Below the pieces are notes generated by a model, which had not been told where the DNA came from, did no database searches, and saw only the letters and a program-made list of their open reading frames with translations. Positions 12,387 to 24,496 of a stretch of 64,000 bases of DNA are shown here, one piece after another (position 1 is the stretch's first letter; every line of letters begins with the position of its first letter). The DNA is from Brachyhypopomus gauderio. Taxonomy: Eukaryota > Chordata > Actinopteri > Gymnotiformes > Hypopomidae. A program made the position numbers and the translations under genes. The stretch is taken from NCBI RefSeq assembly GCF_052324685.1, contig NC_135214.1:30997206-31061205 (forward strand). Direction: 5' to 3'.

Positions 12387-12390
<4 letters not shown>

Positions 12391-12599
12391 CAACAGTTAC
12401 ACAATGCAGTGAAAGTCATACAAATTACAGATCAATAACTACCAGAGTGACACTAAGGCCATGTTGGGTACCACTTCTCTTTAACATTCACATACTCCCA
12501 CTAGGACAGATACCACAGGACAGCATCATAGCTTTGCTGTTAGCCTGATAAGTTTAATAAGAAAACAAAAAAACAAAGAAAAAAGTGGTCATGTCAGCT

Positions 12600-13300
12600 C
12601 TATGGCTTTAAATGCTAAAACAGTGGAAAAACCTTGGAGTCTTATTTGACTATGAACTCAACTGACAGCCATACTAGATCCAGAAATCAGCCTTCTATCA
12701 CCTGAAAAGCAGCAACATTCAGAGACTTTAGGAGAGAAGGTCTAGAAAAATAAATTCCAGCAGCCTAGATTACTGTAATCATCATTCGCTTCCCATAGAC
12801 AGTTTGTTTATTTAGAATGCCACTGCCAGAGTATTAAAGACAAAGTGAGGGGTGAACACATCACTGCAGTATTCAGATCATTACATTAGCTTCTGGTCAG
12901 CTACAGAACAGATTTTAATATATTGCTACTTTTATACAAATTGCTAAATGGGCTGTGTTCGTCTTATTGATGTGCTGGAACAATACAGACCTGTTTGACA
13001 CCTTAGATCAGTGGAGTCTGACTAACAGTTTGTAGAAGTTTAATTAATGAGATTTACTTTGATAACTTTTACCAGTGAAAATGATTTGTCTTCATTTTAA
13101 TGCATTTTTCTCTTAAAGTTTGTTTTATTTTTCTATTGAAATCGATTTTTATTTTTGAAAACATTTTGTTTAAGTAGCTTTTTTGAGGTGATAGATCTTG
13201 GGATGTAATAAGCTTTAATATTTAAGTTCTTCAATGTCCATTTAAAGCACTGAACTGCCACTGTGCATGAAAAGTGCTGTACATATAAATTTTCCTTGTT
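12600..13300 (+). mobile_element. Old LINE fragment
   Basis: Translated with frame shifts and stops, this stretch still resembles the same LINE reverse-transcriptase C-terminal region: LGVLFDYELN near 12630, NATARVLK near 12815 and LNGLCS-like sequence near 12945. It ends in a GTGCTGTACATATAAATTTT tail near 13275. It is much more decayed than the copy at 9787-11620, so it is an independent, older insertion. Confidence 0.65.
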
Positions 13301-13689
13301 TGCCTTCTAATTTAACACACTAGCTAACTGGCAATCCATACAGTAGAGCAGTCATGTGTGTTGGATAAGGGAAAAACTACTGCCCATGTTTTCATATAGT
13401 GTCTGAGGACTTGCTAACTTGCTATAACTTGCACTAACATCATTTTGCTAATTGTATCATGTTTTATCACATGCTTTATTTACAGGACTTGCGCATGCAA
13501 AATAAACAGAAGCAAGAGGGCATGAGATTAAGCAGAGTTAAAACTTTCATTTGACATCATCTTTACGATTGATTAGAATCTTTAAGAAAAAGTCATATGA
13601 TAAATTTGTATTAATTCTCGGTGGTTACATACCACAGGTCTGTCTCGTGTAGGAGCTGTGAAGAGAGCAACAAGATTAAAGATGGAAAC

Positions 13690-13773
13690 AATACAATACA
13701 AAAACAAATGAATACAATACAAAAACAAACGAATACAATACAAAAACAAACGAATACAATACAAAAACAAACG
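13690..13773. repeat. Minisatellite, 21-bp unit x 4
   Basis: Four tandem copies of a 21-bp unit, AATACAATACAAAAACAAAC plus G. The first copy differs by one base. It is transcribed from neither strand in any gene I could define. Confidence 0.9.
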
Positions 13774-14643
13774 TTCACTAGTATTCTGTTTACAAATGAA
13801 AAAATAATCACATGATTATTATACAGACTTATTGTGTACATTTATTAAGCACACTACACTTAAACAACGTAGCGGGACATGAAACGTAGCACAAACCGAG
13901 AGATGCTAGAAAAGATGCCCACTTTAAATACAAGAACATAAACAAAACAAGTGCAACTCATCACATTACGGAATAAAGAACAGGTGTTATGAATGATGAT
14001 GATGAGGACCCACACCACAAACACAGGGGCAGGTGGACACAGGAGACACGCCTGAGGGAGGAGTCAGGGGTTGTACTGTGGCAAGTGGAAGGTAGAATTT
14101 TCTAAGTTCATATTTAAAAGGCAGTTTACACTTTAAATTATGATTTTTTTTTTTGATAAATTGATGGGCTCATTTGAAATATTCTAAATTTAGTTTTAAA
14201 AGTAAGGATTAGTATATGTATTAGTTATCTGAAAAATGTTCATGACAATCTAGAATTAACTGGCTCTCAATGAATATAAATAAATACTAATTGCACATAA
14301 CGTATATACCCCCCCATACTCAAATAGCGGCCATCTATTTCTGGCCCACAAGCTGTTTTGAAAAGTTTTTTATTTTATTTTTATGATTTTAACTGGCCCC
14401 CTCCCCCTGAGTCTTTTGGGGCCAGTTGACCCTCCAGGAACACCTGGAGGGTACTACCTTCACAAATCTTATTTACCCCTTTTAGTACTTCTGCTATGAC
14501 TTGCTCATGAAACTGCAGGCCCATGCTGACCACAGAAACACAGCCTACTATGTGTTTATGTGGTAGAATGAATGCACAACATTCATTTGTACTACAGGCT
14601 ACTGCTGTAATTCAGAAGATAGCAGTTTTGTTGGTTGATTTGC

Positions 14644-14945
14644 TTAAACTGTAGCAGTTGTGGGACTGTGATTCGTACCTTCTGTGACAGTTGAGTCAGT
14701 AGCAGTAGAGTCTGGTGGTTCTGTAGAGGTAAAAGTAGGCATCGAGGTGCGTGAAGAGGTAACACTGGTGTGTGATGATGTAATGTCCTCTGTTGATAAA
14801 CCTGAGGTTAGGTGTGTAGTAGAGGTCATCACCGAGGTTACAGGTGTTGTAGAGGTCATCTCTGAGGTTAGAGGTGTTGTAGTCACTGAAGGCACAGGTG
14901 TTGTCACAGGGGCCTGTGTAGAAGATGGCTCCATAGTTGGCAGCC
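14644..14945 (-). repeat. Thr/Ser-rich mucin-like coding repeats
   Basis: Within the last exon of the Reeler gene, imperfect repeats of the kind TSEMTSTTPVTSVMTSTT are visible both in the protein and as repeated DNA near 14815-14880. Dense Thr/Ser with Pro suggests heavy O-glycosylation. The repeat number may vary between individuals. Confidence 0.7.
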
Positions 14946-16908
14946 AGAATTTGTCATAATCCTTGATAAACGTGACCCTAAAAAGGCATATAAATGACGT
15001 ATACATAGTACAACAATTAAATATATATATATTCCAGAATAATAAAACAAGGAAAAGAAGAAAACAACCTGAAGCAATAGAACCCTGGTTCAGGAGTACT
15101 CCATAGGACCGGTACATGATTTTTAGCTCGATTTGTCGTCTGGGTAACAACTTGGCTCTACAAAAAAACGAAGAGATGGAATGCATTTAATATATACTAG
15201 ACATTTAAGAAAATTTCAATTACATTATTAGAGGTAAGTGAGAAATACACATTTTCTCAGTTCTTCTCATGTTGCATAATACTGCAGTGTGGTTTGCATC
15301 AGGCCCTATTTGTATGATACAGATCAACAATTGAATTAATTTGAGGCCTGTGCCAATTTGTGGTACATGTGTATCAAGGTCATTGGAATGTGAAGGAAAA
15401 AGAACTCTTTGAAATAGGCCAGTCAGAGATGGTTATTCCAGTCAGTTCAGGTTTGATCTCCTCCATAATAAAAGCATGCAATTGGTTTTAAGAACACAAT
15501 GTGATGTGTAATGGCTTTGTAAAGGTGCCCTTCCTCAATCCAGATTGCAAAAACAACTTTAGCACATATTCTTAACATTTTGATAACATTGTGTTCATAT
15601 GTACATTGTAAGTAAAATACTGAACAGGAGAGTTATTCAAATGGAGATTTCTCACAGAGGAAACCTTTGCCACAAAAAAAGCATTGCAGCCCATCTGAAG
15701 TATTAGTATTACCTGGTCCCTAGATGTGAACCTCAAGGTAATATACATTGCCATGAAGATTTTCAACAATATTATTAATTACACTTTACAGTCTATCTAC
15801 AAATTTATCAAACTCACCAAGATCCTTCAGAAGTTGAATGGTCATTTTTGTCATTTTATACATTTTAATTTTGAATAATTGTTAAAATAATAATTTTAGA
15901 ATTATTGTCTTGCCTTCACTGTTGTTGGGAAAATAACGTCTTGCTCTCAGTTTCATATCTTGACACTGGTAAAGTAAAAAGACACTCACGTGTGTGCCAG
16001 CACAGCTCTGGAGTTGGCTGATGTCCAGGTCTATCAGAGTGAAAGTCCCCTTTGGTTCACTGTTATTAGCTACACTTGCCTTCAGCATGAAACCTCTGAA
16101 TACTTCATTAGTATTCTGAGCTCTGAGTGACACTTCAACAATAAAATAAGAGGATTTGTGTACATTATCTTGATGCCGTGCACAGCACAGAAATTTTGTT
16201 TCTTCACTTTTCAAACAGTTTTAAACAGTTATGTTGATTGTATATGTTAATCATTATATATGTCAATTAATCTCTTGCATAGATTCCTTGATTGCAATGA
16301 ATAAATAAAACAAAATATATTCCAAATTGTCCTGATTATTAAGTCTAAACCTGTGTCTTAAATTAGCAGCAAGATTTATGGGTAATGTTTTGATAATTTT
16401 CAGGTTGAAAACTTGAAAGGTTGAAAGGGTCGTTGCCCCACTGTAAAGAAATTAGATGAAAACTCAATCCTTATAAAATGGTATAGAAAAAAGGCTGGCA
16501 TATGCCATGTCTGATAATTGACGACATTGGCTGAACTATATCTTACCAAAACACCTAAACATGTATAACTAACAGATTGTAGTCTGACAAACATTTTTCA
16601 TAAAGAGTGTATCATAATTCAATTTCTTATTTTGGCGAGAACAAATAATACTGCCTGAATATGAATCACATGAAAGGCATAAAATGAGACCGACCCAAAA
16701 AATTCTGTCCTTTAGTTGCATCAGTGACCTTAATACACCTAGGATCCACTCCAAAAGGAGGATCTGTATTCTGACTTGGTTTGCCCCCGTGATTAACTTC
16801 CATTGTTTCACATATAGAAGGATCAAACTTCCCAGCACTGTAACATTTCACGAAGTGACATACAGATCCTCCAAAGGCAATAAACATTAGGACTCTGACT
16901 CTGTCCAT
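14644..16908 (-). CDS. Reeler-domain protein with mucin-like tail
   Basis: Probable secreted protein with an N-terminal reelin-type (Reeler) domain, as in REELD1, FRRS1 and insect defence proteins. Exon 1 (16908-16695) encodes a signal peptide (VLMFIAFGGSVCHFVKC) and the Reeler start, including CETMEVNHGGKPSQNTDPPF. Exon 2 (16132-15990) joins in frame and gives LVSLRAQNTNEVFRGFMLKA and GTFTLIDLDISQLQSCAGTH, the core Reeler pattern. The last exon (14977-14644) resumes at VTFIKDYDKFWLP, the final Reeler strand, then runs into about 85 Thr/Ser/Pro-rich residues and stops. One or more exons between 15990 and 14978 must supply the missing strands; candidates near 15820 and 15700 could not be fixed. 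No transmembrane or haem domain follows, so it is not a full FRRS1. REELD1-like is the best guess. Confidence 0.7.
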
Positions 16909-17658
16909 CTATGAAACAAAGATAAAGGACACTGTTGATATGGTTTCACGGCTTTTTTTAAATAAGTGAAATAAGATGGATATTCAGCTATAAATTATAC
17001 AGAATTAATTATTTACCTTAAATCCAATCTCTCCGACGACCAAAGAAGAAAACTAACTATGTGGCTCTTTGAATGTTTCAGTAAGTCCAAACTAAGATAA
17101 ATCTACAACCTGCAGACTCGAGAAATACCTTTCGACCAAACAATGTAAGATGTTTTAACAAACTACCTGCATGAAACTGCATCAACTCCGCTAAGCTTCT
17201 CAGCTTGTGGCAATATAAGGCTCCGACAAGTGGCGCGTGCACGCAGTTAATCGTGCACGAGCCTGCGTCAGCAGAGTCTGTACACACCTGTGTGGAGCTG
17301 AAACACAAATTAAATATCTTTCCCCGGTTTAGGCAGTAAACTTGAAAATTCATTAAGACCAGGTGTTCGTCTTAATCCTTCGTCAAAGTGCGAACCAGCG
17401 CCATCAACTGTAATAGATATGAAATCGTTGTAATTTCATGTAATTCTAGCTCTACATCCGGTATCCCGTTGCCGCTTATATGCGTAAATAATTTCTAGTT
17501 TATATAGTGTTCAAAATAAATAGTTTAAACGTTTTACATATATGCCTACACGTAACCTAGGAGACCTCGTTCCCGTAAAACCTGATCGTAGATCCTCAGT
17601 CAGAATGTCGCATGCTGTGAGGCGAACAGCCTAACGTACATACAGTCAGAGGTGAATT

Positions 17659-17808
17659 GTCCAGGTACAGAAAGTAAAACTCCTTCCCAGGATTTTATTC
17701 AAGCTTGCTGCATTTTCTAATTACTGCCAGGTAATATTAATGGAATCGACACAATCCAGGGAGCCTGAGCAAAATCTTGGTGAGGACTTTTACTTTCTGA
17801 ACCTGGAA
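17659..17808. mobile_element. Palindromic MITE, copy 2
   Basis: Same family as the element at 12008-12183, in reverse orientation. The shared centre includes GGATTGTGT and TAATTAGAAAATG when read on the minus strand. Its arms begin CCAGGTACAGAAAGTAAAA and CCAGGTTCAGAAAGTAAAA, so they match each other better than they match the arms of copy 1. Confidence 0.7.
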
Positions 17809-18144
17809 TATCCATCTGGAATATCCTGAAATGTCCAACTCTTTTAAAGTGCCATAGAGGATAAGGTTTGTGCTAAAAGACTTACGTAACGTCAATAATT
17901 ATGTTTAGATCGTTCAAATATAGAAAAAGAACAAGTGGAAATTACAGCTTTTATATGAAATTGCTTACTTCATAGCAATTAGTATGGACGGTGGATTATT
18001 TGTGACATGGAAGAATACTGCATGTTTTTTTCTTCTATTAATGAGCAACACAAAATACAGGAGTATGCAAATCAGCGTAATGACCTGTATGATGAACTAT
18101 AGTTTCAGCAGGTGACTAAAACAGCAGATGGATCTGCAATCCTT

Positions 18145-18701
18145 TATAAGACAGGTGAGCGAACAGGTCCAAGTGTCTTTTTTTGTTTGTTTGTTTTTGT
18201 TTTTTATAAACAAGTGGTCTGTAAACTGTGGTCACACTCGCATTCTTGTGTTTTTATTTACAGAGGATCTGCCCCATTGGGTTTTGTCTGCCATGAAATG
18301 TCTTGATAACTGTAAGTATGAATACAATTCAAATATTAAGTGGTAAAATGGTTAACAGCAATTTTCATGTTAAATCTCACATGGTTATTTTGACACATCT
18401 TGCTATCATCATTTTGACCAATTGTCACTAAAGTTAGATTCTCTCACATAGTGGTAGTTAGTCAACAGTATCATCCGCCATGTATTCATTTGGTAATACA
18501 TTATGGGAAAAAAACGCACCATGTTTGACCATGGTAATGGTGTTCTTACGGTACTGTGCAGCACTGCGTTTGTGCTAAAAGTACAGCTTTGCAGTTTATG
18601 TCTTCCAGAGTACTATTCACTTGAGACTTGAGAGTATGATTAGAGCTCTGGTCTTATATGGTTCTGATGTAATGTGGGTGTAGGCAACCCACTCAGGCTG
18701 A
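18145..18701 (+). pseudogene. Duplicated segment of depdc1a (exon 6 and flanking introns)
   Basis: This block is nearly identical to 20695-21247 inside depdc1a. It starts at the last ten bases of exon 5 (GATAAGACAG versus TATAAGACAG here), includes intron 5, a complete exon 6 copy (18264-18311) with intact splice sites, and about 390 bases of intron 6, ending at CACTCAGGCTGA. The exon copy is still open and encodes the same 15 residues except for one change (CLAN to CLDN). It lies upstream of the depdc1a start, so it cannot contribute to the normal protein. Small indels and substitutions show it is not an assembly artefact of exact duplication. Confidence 0.9.
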
Positions 18702-19094
18702 ATTTCATATTCACATATTTTTTATCAAATAAAATCAGCTGAGTTGCAGACCAAGAACTTTTCCCTAATAACGTGACAGAAGAGACGGTCACTCGTATAA
18801 GCTGGGTGTTATATTAAATGCGCAGTGAAAAATCCACTCCGTTCCACTGTATAATTGTAGTGTGTAATAGTCTTCATGCATTCTGTAAAAATTAATTGCC
18901 TGGCAGAATACGACAAATTTTTATTTACTGTCAGTGTAGTCGGCTTACTTTTAGTGTACTGAAATTAGACGGCTACCTTCCGAAACAAAAGATTACTCCA
19001 ATCATTAGCCTGTTTTTGGCGAAAATCATAATTATGGAATACACTCGTTTATTAGTACTAAACGCAGTAGCACTTCTTATCTCAAGAGGTGGTG

Positions 19095-19170
19095 GGCGGG
19101 GCGACCTAGTCACGTGTCTAAACAAGCCTTCCAATCAGAATGCTCCCGTAGACAACCACTCAATTTCAAA
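19095..19170 (+). promoter_or_regulatory. depdc1a proximal promoter with CCAAT box and CHR-like site
   Basis: A GC-rich stretch before the first exon contains GGGCGGGG near 19095, an E-box CACGTG at 19111-19116, CCAATCAG at 19131-19138 and TTTCAAA (reverse complement of TTTGAAA) at 19164-19170. A CCAAT box some 30 bases from a CHR element (TTTGAA) is the known layout of G2/M promoters bound by NF-Y and the DREAM/MMB complexes. This fits a mitotic gene such as DEPDC1, but it is inference from motifs. Confidence 0.45.
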
Positions 19171-19336
19171 CGGCACTCTGGGTGCGCGAGGCTGGGTTCA
19201 CGCCTGTTGTGCGATGAGTGTTTGTTTTCCTCTTGCTATGGGAGTCGTGAAGTAGTGTTTGTGTGTAAGCGAGGGATCTTACCTATTTGAACGTATCTTT
19301 AGGCAAATTGTCTCGGATGTCCGTGGCGCCGACTCA

Positions 19337-22300
19337 ATGGATACGCGTATTATCACACCTGGACCTTACAGAGCCACTAAACTGGTAAAATAAAGTCACT
19401 CTCACTCGCTATGTTAGCTAGGAAGCTAATTTACTTTAGCTAGATAACGTGCAGCCGCGGAGGTAGTTCTGTTTAGCTGTTTATAACTGTCCGTGTACCT
19501 TTTAGTTTGTGCCAGTTTGCCGTTAAATGCCGTTTGGTTTGCATTTAACCTGCATGAATATGTAGTGATATCGATGTTGAAAATGACTCGTTTGTAAATG
19601 ATGGATCGATAACAATCAACATTTGGATCTTCATGTTTTCTTTGCAGTGGAATGAAGTGACTAAACTCTTCCGAGCCGGAATACCTCTGAAAAACCACCG
19701 CCAGCGCTTCAAGGTTTACACCAACTGCTTCACAGCATCCGCAGCTGTTGACTGGCTACACGAACTTCTAAGAAACAACAGTAATTTTGGGCCCGAGGTC
19801 ACTAGACAACAGACTGTTCAACTACTGAAGAAGTTTCTCAAAAATCATGTTATTGAGGATGTAAAAGGACGATGGGGGTTTGAAGATCTGGAAGACAACA
19901 GTCACCTGTACAGGTAAACTAGAAGTAGCAAACTCTATTGTACACTATATTAAACACATGTGCACTTAAACATGAACGTTTCTGTTTGAAAATGCATGGG
20001 GCTCAGGCCTGTTCTTATAGCAGCGTGTTTGCAGGTTTCCGTTAACATCCCCGCTGAAGACAGTCCCTGTTTGTCCTGAACGCCTAAGGAGAAAAAGTGT
20101 GATTTTGAAGGAAAAAGAGGGTTTCTTCAAGTTAAGGGGTTCAAAGAAATTTGACAAAGCAATCCAAGTGAGTTTTTTAAACACCAGGACACAGTGATAT
20201 ATTTATATATTTTAATGAATGGCTTCTCATAGGGTTTCCTTATAATTCAGTGATTTAAATTCTTGGTGGTGTCCCCCACAGGAAAATATAGCTCCACCAG
20301 TAGAAGATTCCCCCAATGGTACACCAGCCGAGGAGACCACGCATTGTAGAGATATCACAGAGGAAGACATTAAGGACATATGGAAGGCTGTAACATTAAC
20401 ACAGTAAGTTCTGCAGAAATGGAACCAGATTGGCACCCTCCAGCTTGAAATGGCTGACTTGATGACTGAAAACATGACTTTATTAGCTACATTGCTCTTT
20501 GTGTAGTAAACTGTGGTGTTAGGGAGACATGGTCTGTGTTCAATGTTTTTTTTTTCTTTCTGTGTTTTCCCAGTTTACAAAAGCTATTGGGTTTGCCCTA
20601 CCTGGATGATATTTTGAATCCAGCACAAGTCTGTCCTCACTTCATTGTGTATAACATGACCAAAGTCAACAAGCATGGAGTTGTTACTCTAGAAGATAAG
20701 ACAGGTGAGTGAACAGGTTTGTTTATATATATATATATATACACACACACAAGTGGTCTTTAAACTGTGGTCACACTCACATCCTAATGTTTTTATTTAC
20801 AGAGGATCTGCCCCACTGGGTTTTGTCTGCCATGAAATGTCTTGCAAACTGTAAGTATGAATACAATTCAAATATTAAGCAGTGTAATGGTTAACAGCAA
20901 TTTCATGTTAAATCTCACAAGGTTATTTTGACACATCTTGCTATCATCATTTTGACCAATTGTCACTAAAGTTAGATTCTCTCACATGGTGGTAGTTTTT
21001 TAGTCAACAGCATCATCTGCCATGTATTCATTAGGTAATAAATGATGGGGGGAAAACGCACCACCATGTTTGATCATGGTAATGGTGTTCTTAAGGTACT
21101 GTGCAACGCTGCGTTTGTGCTAAAAGTACAGCTTAGCAGTTTGAGTCTTCCAGAGTACTGTTCTCTTGAGACATCTACTTGATGAATCAAGCTCAGATCT
21201 TATGTGGTTATGATGTAATATGGGTGTAGACAACCCACTCAGGCTGATCTTTGACCCTTGCTTTGTTGGTGAGATGGACATTTCCTAAGGCCATTTAAAT
21301 GTCAGACTAGATAATGAGCAGACGTTAAATATCTGTGATTTTGTTTTTCATTTATAGCTATATAATGTTGTACAGCCATTCCAGTTGCAAAATGACCATT
21401 TAGCAACAGCATGTTTCCTTTTTTTAATGAAATGTCAGGGAATTAGCACTGTGTAGATAAATAATGTGTTCTTCACTCTGTTGCTGGTTGGTTTGGTGAC
21501 AATTTAATGATTTATATTTTGATTCCATGCTTTTGTTCTGGACACTGAAGGGGCAAAGTTTGACTCGGCCAAGCCGTCTTACCCCGGCTTTGAGAGGGAC
21601 GTCTTCAGAACCGTCTCTGACTACTTCTGTAGTCTCCCTCAGCCACTCCTTACCTTTCAGTACTACGAGTTGTTTGTTAACATCCTGGGTATGTCTGAAT
21701 GTTTGTTGTATGTATACTTTTGTCAGCCTGTTATAAACCGTGTTGTTCTGTGTACCTTATCTACTACAAGACATTTTACCAGTTAACTCAATGAGCCTTG
21801 TTGTGGACAAAGTTTTAATGTCTTCACTGCTATTCCTAACATGATAACGAATGAGGGATGCTGCCTGTTTTTGTTTTTTGTTTCACACTCACCAACCATT
21901 TTATCCCTCTAAATTAAACATGCCAAAGATTAATGCATTGTCATTGTGGACTGAACACAGCAGTAGAATAAGAGGGATAAAATAATGGTTTGATGCCTGT
22001 TTATTCTCCCGTGGTCTTGAAGTGACGTCCAAGATTAACAGATTGCTCCTGTCATACTGCTCTTGATGCTGTACACTTTGTTTTTTTAAACTAACCTTTA
22101 CGTGTTGTGTGTCCGAGTGCTTCCTCTTTCCCCAGCGTTCTTGTCTGCTTGGGTGTTCATGTTTTTGTCTGGTCCTTTGCTAGTTTTGTCTGGCTACGTC
22201 ACGGCTCCGAGAATTCAGCGGGGAAAACGTAAAAACGTGGACGAGCCGGACTGTCGGCACCCACCCAAAGCCCCCCACCTGAACGGCGCCGGCCTTTTCC

Positions 22301-24462
22301 GCTCCACCGAATGCCTGTTGCTGAGCTTGATAAGGAAGCAGTCCTTTGAGGAGGCGGATTCTCCCATGAGGGAGGTGCTCGCCTCTCAAGCAAAGGCCCG
22401 TTCTGCGGCTCCGAGAGCGCGCTCCAACGCTGGAGCCCCGCCGAGCAGGTTTCGCCCCAGGAGCTGTTCCCTGGAGAGAATCCTGGACGAATCGGGCGAT
22501 TCCTGCTCAAAAAACGAGTTGTTCAGGTCGGCCGAGAGCCTCGCATCCTGCAGGACTAATAGCAGTGGTGATTCGTCCTCCCCAACCAATAGCAGTGACA
22601 GCGCTTCCTCCCCAAGCAATAGCAGCAACAATAGCGCTTCCTCCCGAACCAGTTCTCCAGCAGCTGTGGACCCTAAACCTGAGGGCCAGCACCCTTCCTC
22701 CAGGGTTGGCCTCTCCTCTGATGCCTCTGGAAGTGCAGCTGCTCACAACGTGCCCTCCTCTCAAACCAGCAGCAGCCTTCCTAGGGCGCGTCCGACCAAT
22801 CGCAGGCCCCGGCCTAGAAGCACGGGAAACTGCCTCGACCTGGTCAACACGGGGGAGCACGTGGCGATGACGGCCAGCACCTTTAGCATAAACGCTCCAG
22901 TAGCAGAAATCACAATGCGACCAGACTTCTCCTCCACCATTAGCCTTCGAGGTCTCGGAGCCGACCGTTTGGATGGAGGCCGCTTGGATGCGGGCGTAGG
23001 CCCGGCTCTGAGCAGACGTTGCCACAGCTCTCTGGATCTGTGCAGGCGGGCGCCCTCCCTCCCTTCAGTGTCTTCTGTTGCACGGCGCCCCAGTCCTGAG
23101 CAAAGTAAGGCCTGCATGTGTCTGACCTCAGCGCCACCAGGACGCGATCCGCTAGTGTGCATGTTTGTGGCTCTGTGCATGTTGTACGTCTAACAGTCGT
23201 TTCTAACATGCATGTGACAATTCTTGTAACCTTCATATTAACAATCATTTCTCTTCTTCTGCATGGTATTAACAATCCAGTTTGTTTTAGTATTAATAAT
23301 GGTCGTCATTATGAGTAGATTTTTACATTTACGTTTGATGTAAGTACGAACATCAAATGTGTGACCTCAAATTAGACCTCCGTTTGCCATCATAATTTAT
23401 TACATAATTTATTACATTATTTATGTAGTGTGTGAGTGAGTGAGTGTACAGGTGCTTGAGCAAATTAAACCTTCATTTACAATCACACCAGTAAATGAGT
23501 AATGGGGGAAAAATTCTAGGTGAATTATGATTAAATGACACATGGATGCATTATGTATTTCTTCTGAATAAGTTATCGGTTTTGCTGCTGCTTATAAATA
23601 GATTGGATAGATTTTCATTTAACCCCCAAATGTATGATATTCTTCATCATCAACACATTGCCAAGTTGATTTCCATATGACCTACCATTTAAAAAATGAT
23701 TATTATAATTATTATGTTTTTTTAATACAACCAGCCAAAAGTTAGTTAAACTGTATTTTGTATGATTGGTCACGCTGATCATCCCAGTCATGACTGCTGG
23801 ACTCTTGTTGAACTAGATGCCATTCTCTTGTTGCGTGTGTAATCTGGGCGGTGCTGGGTCCTCCCCCCTGTTTAAAGCCTCGCCCCTCATTCTGTTCTCT
23901 CTGCTGATTGGTCAGCCTTGCTGCAGCCGGCACTGGAGCGCCAGGCGGTGGAGGCGCTGCAGATCTGCACCCTGCTCCTCCCGCCTGCCTCCCGCCGCAA
24001 GCTGCAGCTGCTCCTGCGCATGATCTCACGCATGAGCCAGAACGTGGACCTGCCCCGGCTGCACGACATCATCGGCACCCGCACGCTGGTGAGGGCCAGA
24101 CGCACCCACCGCACCTACCACACACACCACACCTACCACACCCACCGCACCTACCACCCGCACGCTGGTGAGGGCCAGATGCACCCACCGCACCTACCAC
24201 ACACACCACACCCACCGCACCTACCACACACACCGCGCCCACCGCACCTACCACCCGCACGCTGGTGAGGCCAGACGCACCTACCACACACACCACACCT
24301 ACCACACACACCACACCCACCGCACCTACCACCCGCACGCTGGTGAGGGCCAGACGCACCCACCACACCCACCGCAACGCCGTCACCTCCGTGTTCTTCA
24401 CTTATTACAGTTCACACACACAATTTAATGGCTTGAGAGATTTAAAAAGCTATAAGTAATGG

Positions 24463-24496
<34 letters not shown>

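Larger units (their letters stand above)
11621..14643. other. Intergenic, repeat-rich
   Basis: Holds a MITE (12008-12183), a (CA)n tract, a decayed LINE (about 12600-13300) and a 21-bp minisatellite (13690-13773), all listed separately. One open stretch at about 11739-11893 (+) is also listed. The remaining sequence shows no gene. Confidence 0.6.
16909..19336. other. Region between the Reeler gene and depdc1a
   Basis: Contains the likely 5' leader of the Reeler gene (to about 17400), MITE copy 2, the duplicated depdc1a segment and the depdc1a promoter, each listed separately. I see no other gene. Confidence 0.6.

Noticed and set aside
15070..15186. Possible extra Reeler-gene exon with a hydrophobic segment
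   Set aside because: The hydrophobic part (SGCFLLFLVLLFWNIYIF) reads through AT-rich intron sequence directly into the acceptor of the last exon, so it is more likely intronic.
22180..23275. Several antisense open frames opposite depdc1a exon 8
   Set aside because: GC-rich coding sequence often leaves shadow frames open; the plus-strand exon is clearly conserved.
23908..24459. Long His/Thr/Pro-rich or Gly/Val/Cys-rich open frames on both strands
   Set aside because: They are by-products of the depdc1a minisatellite, which lacks stop codons in several frames.
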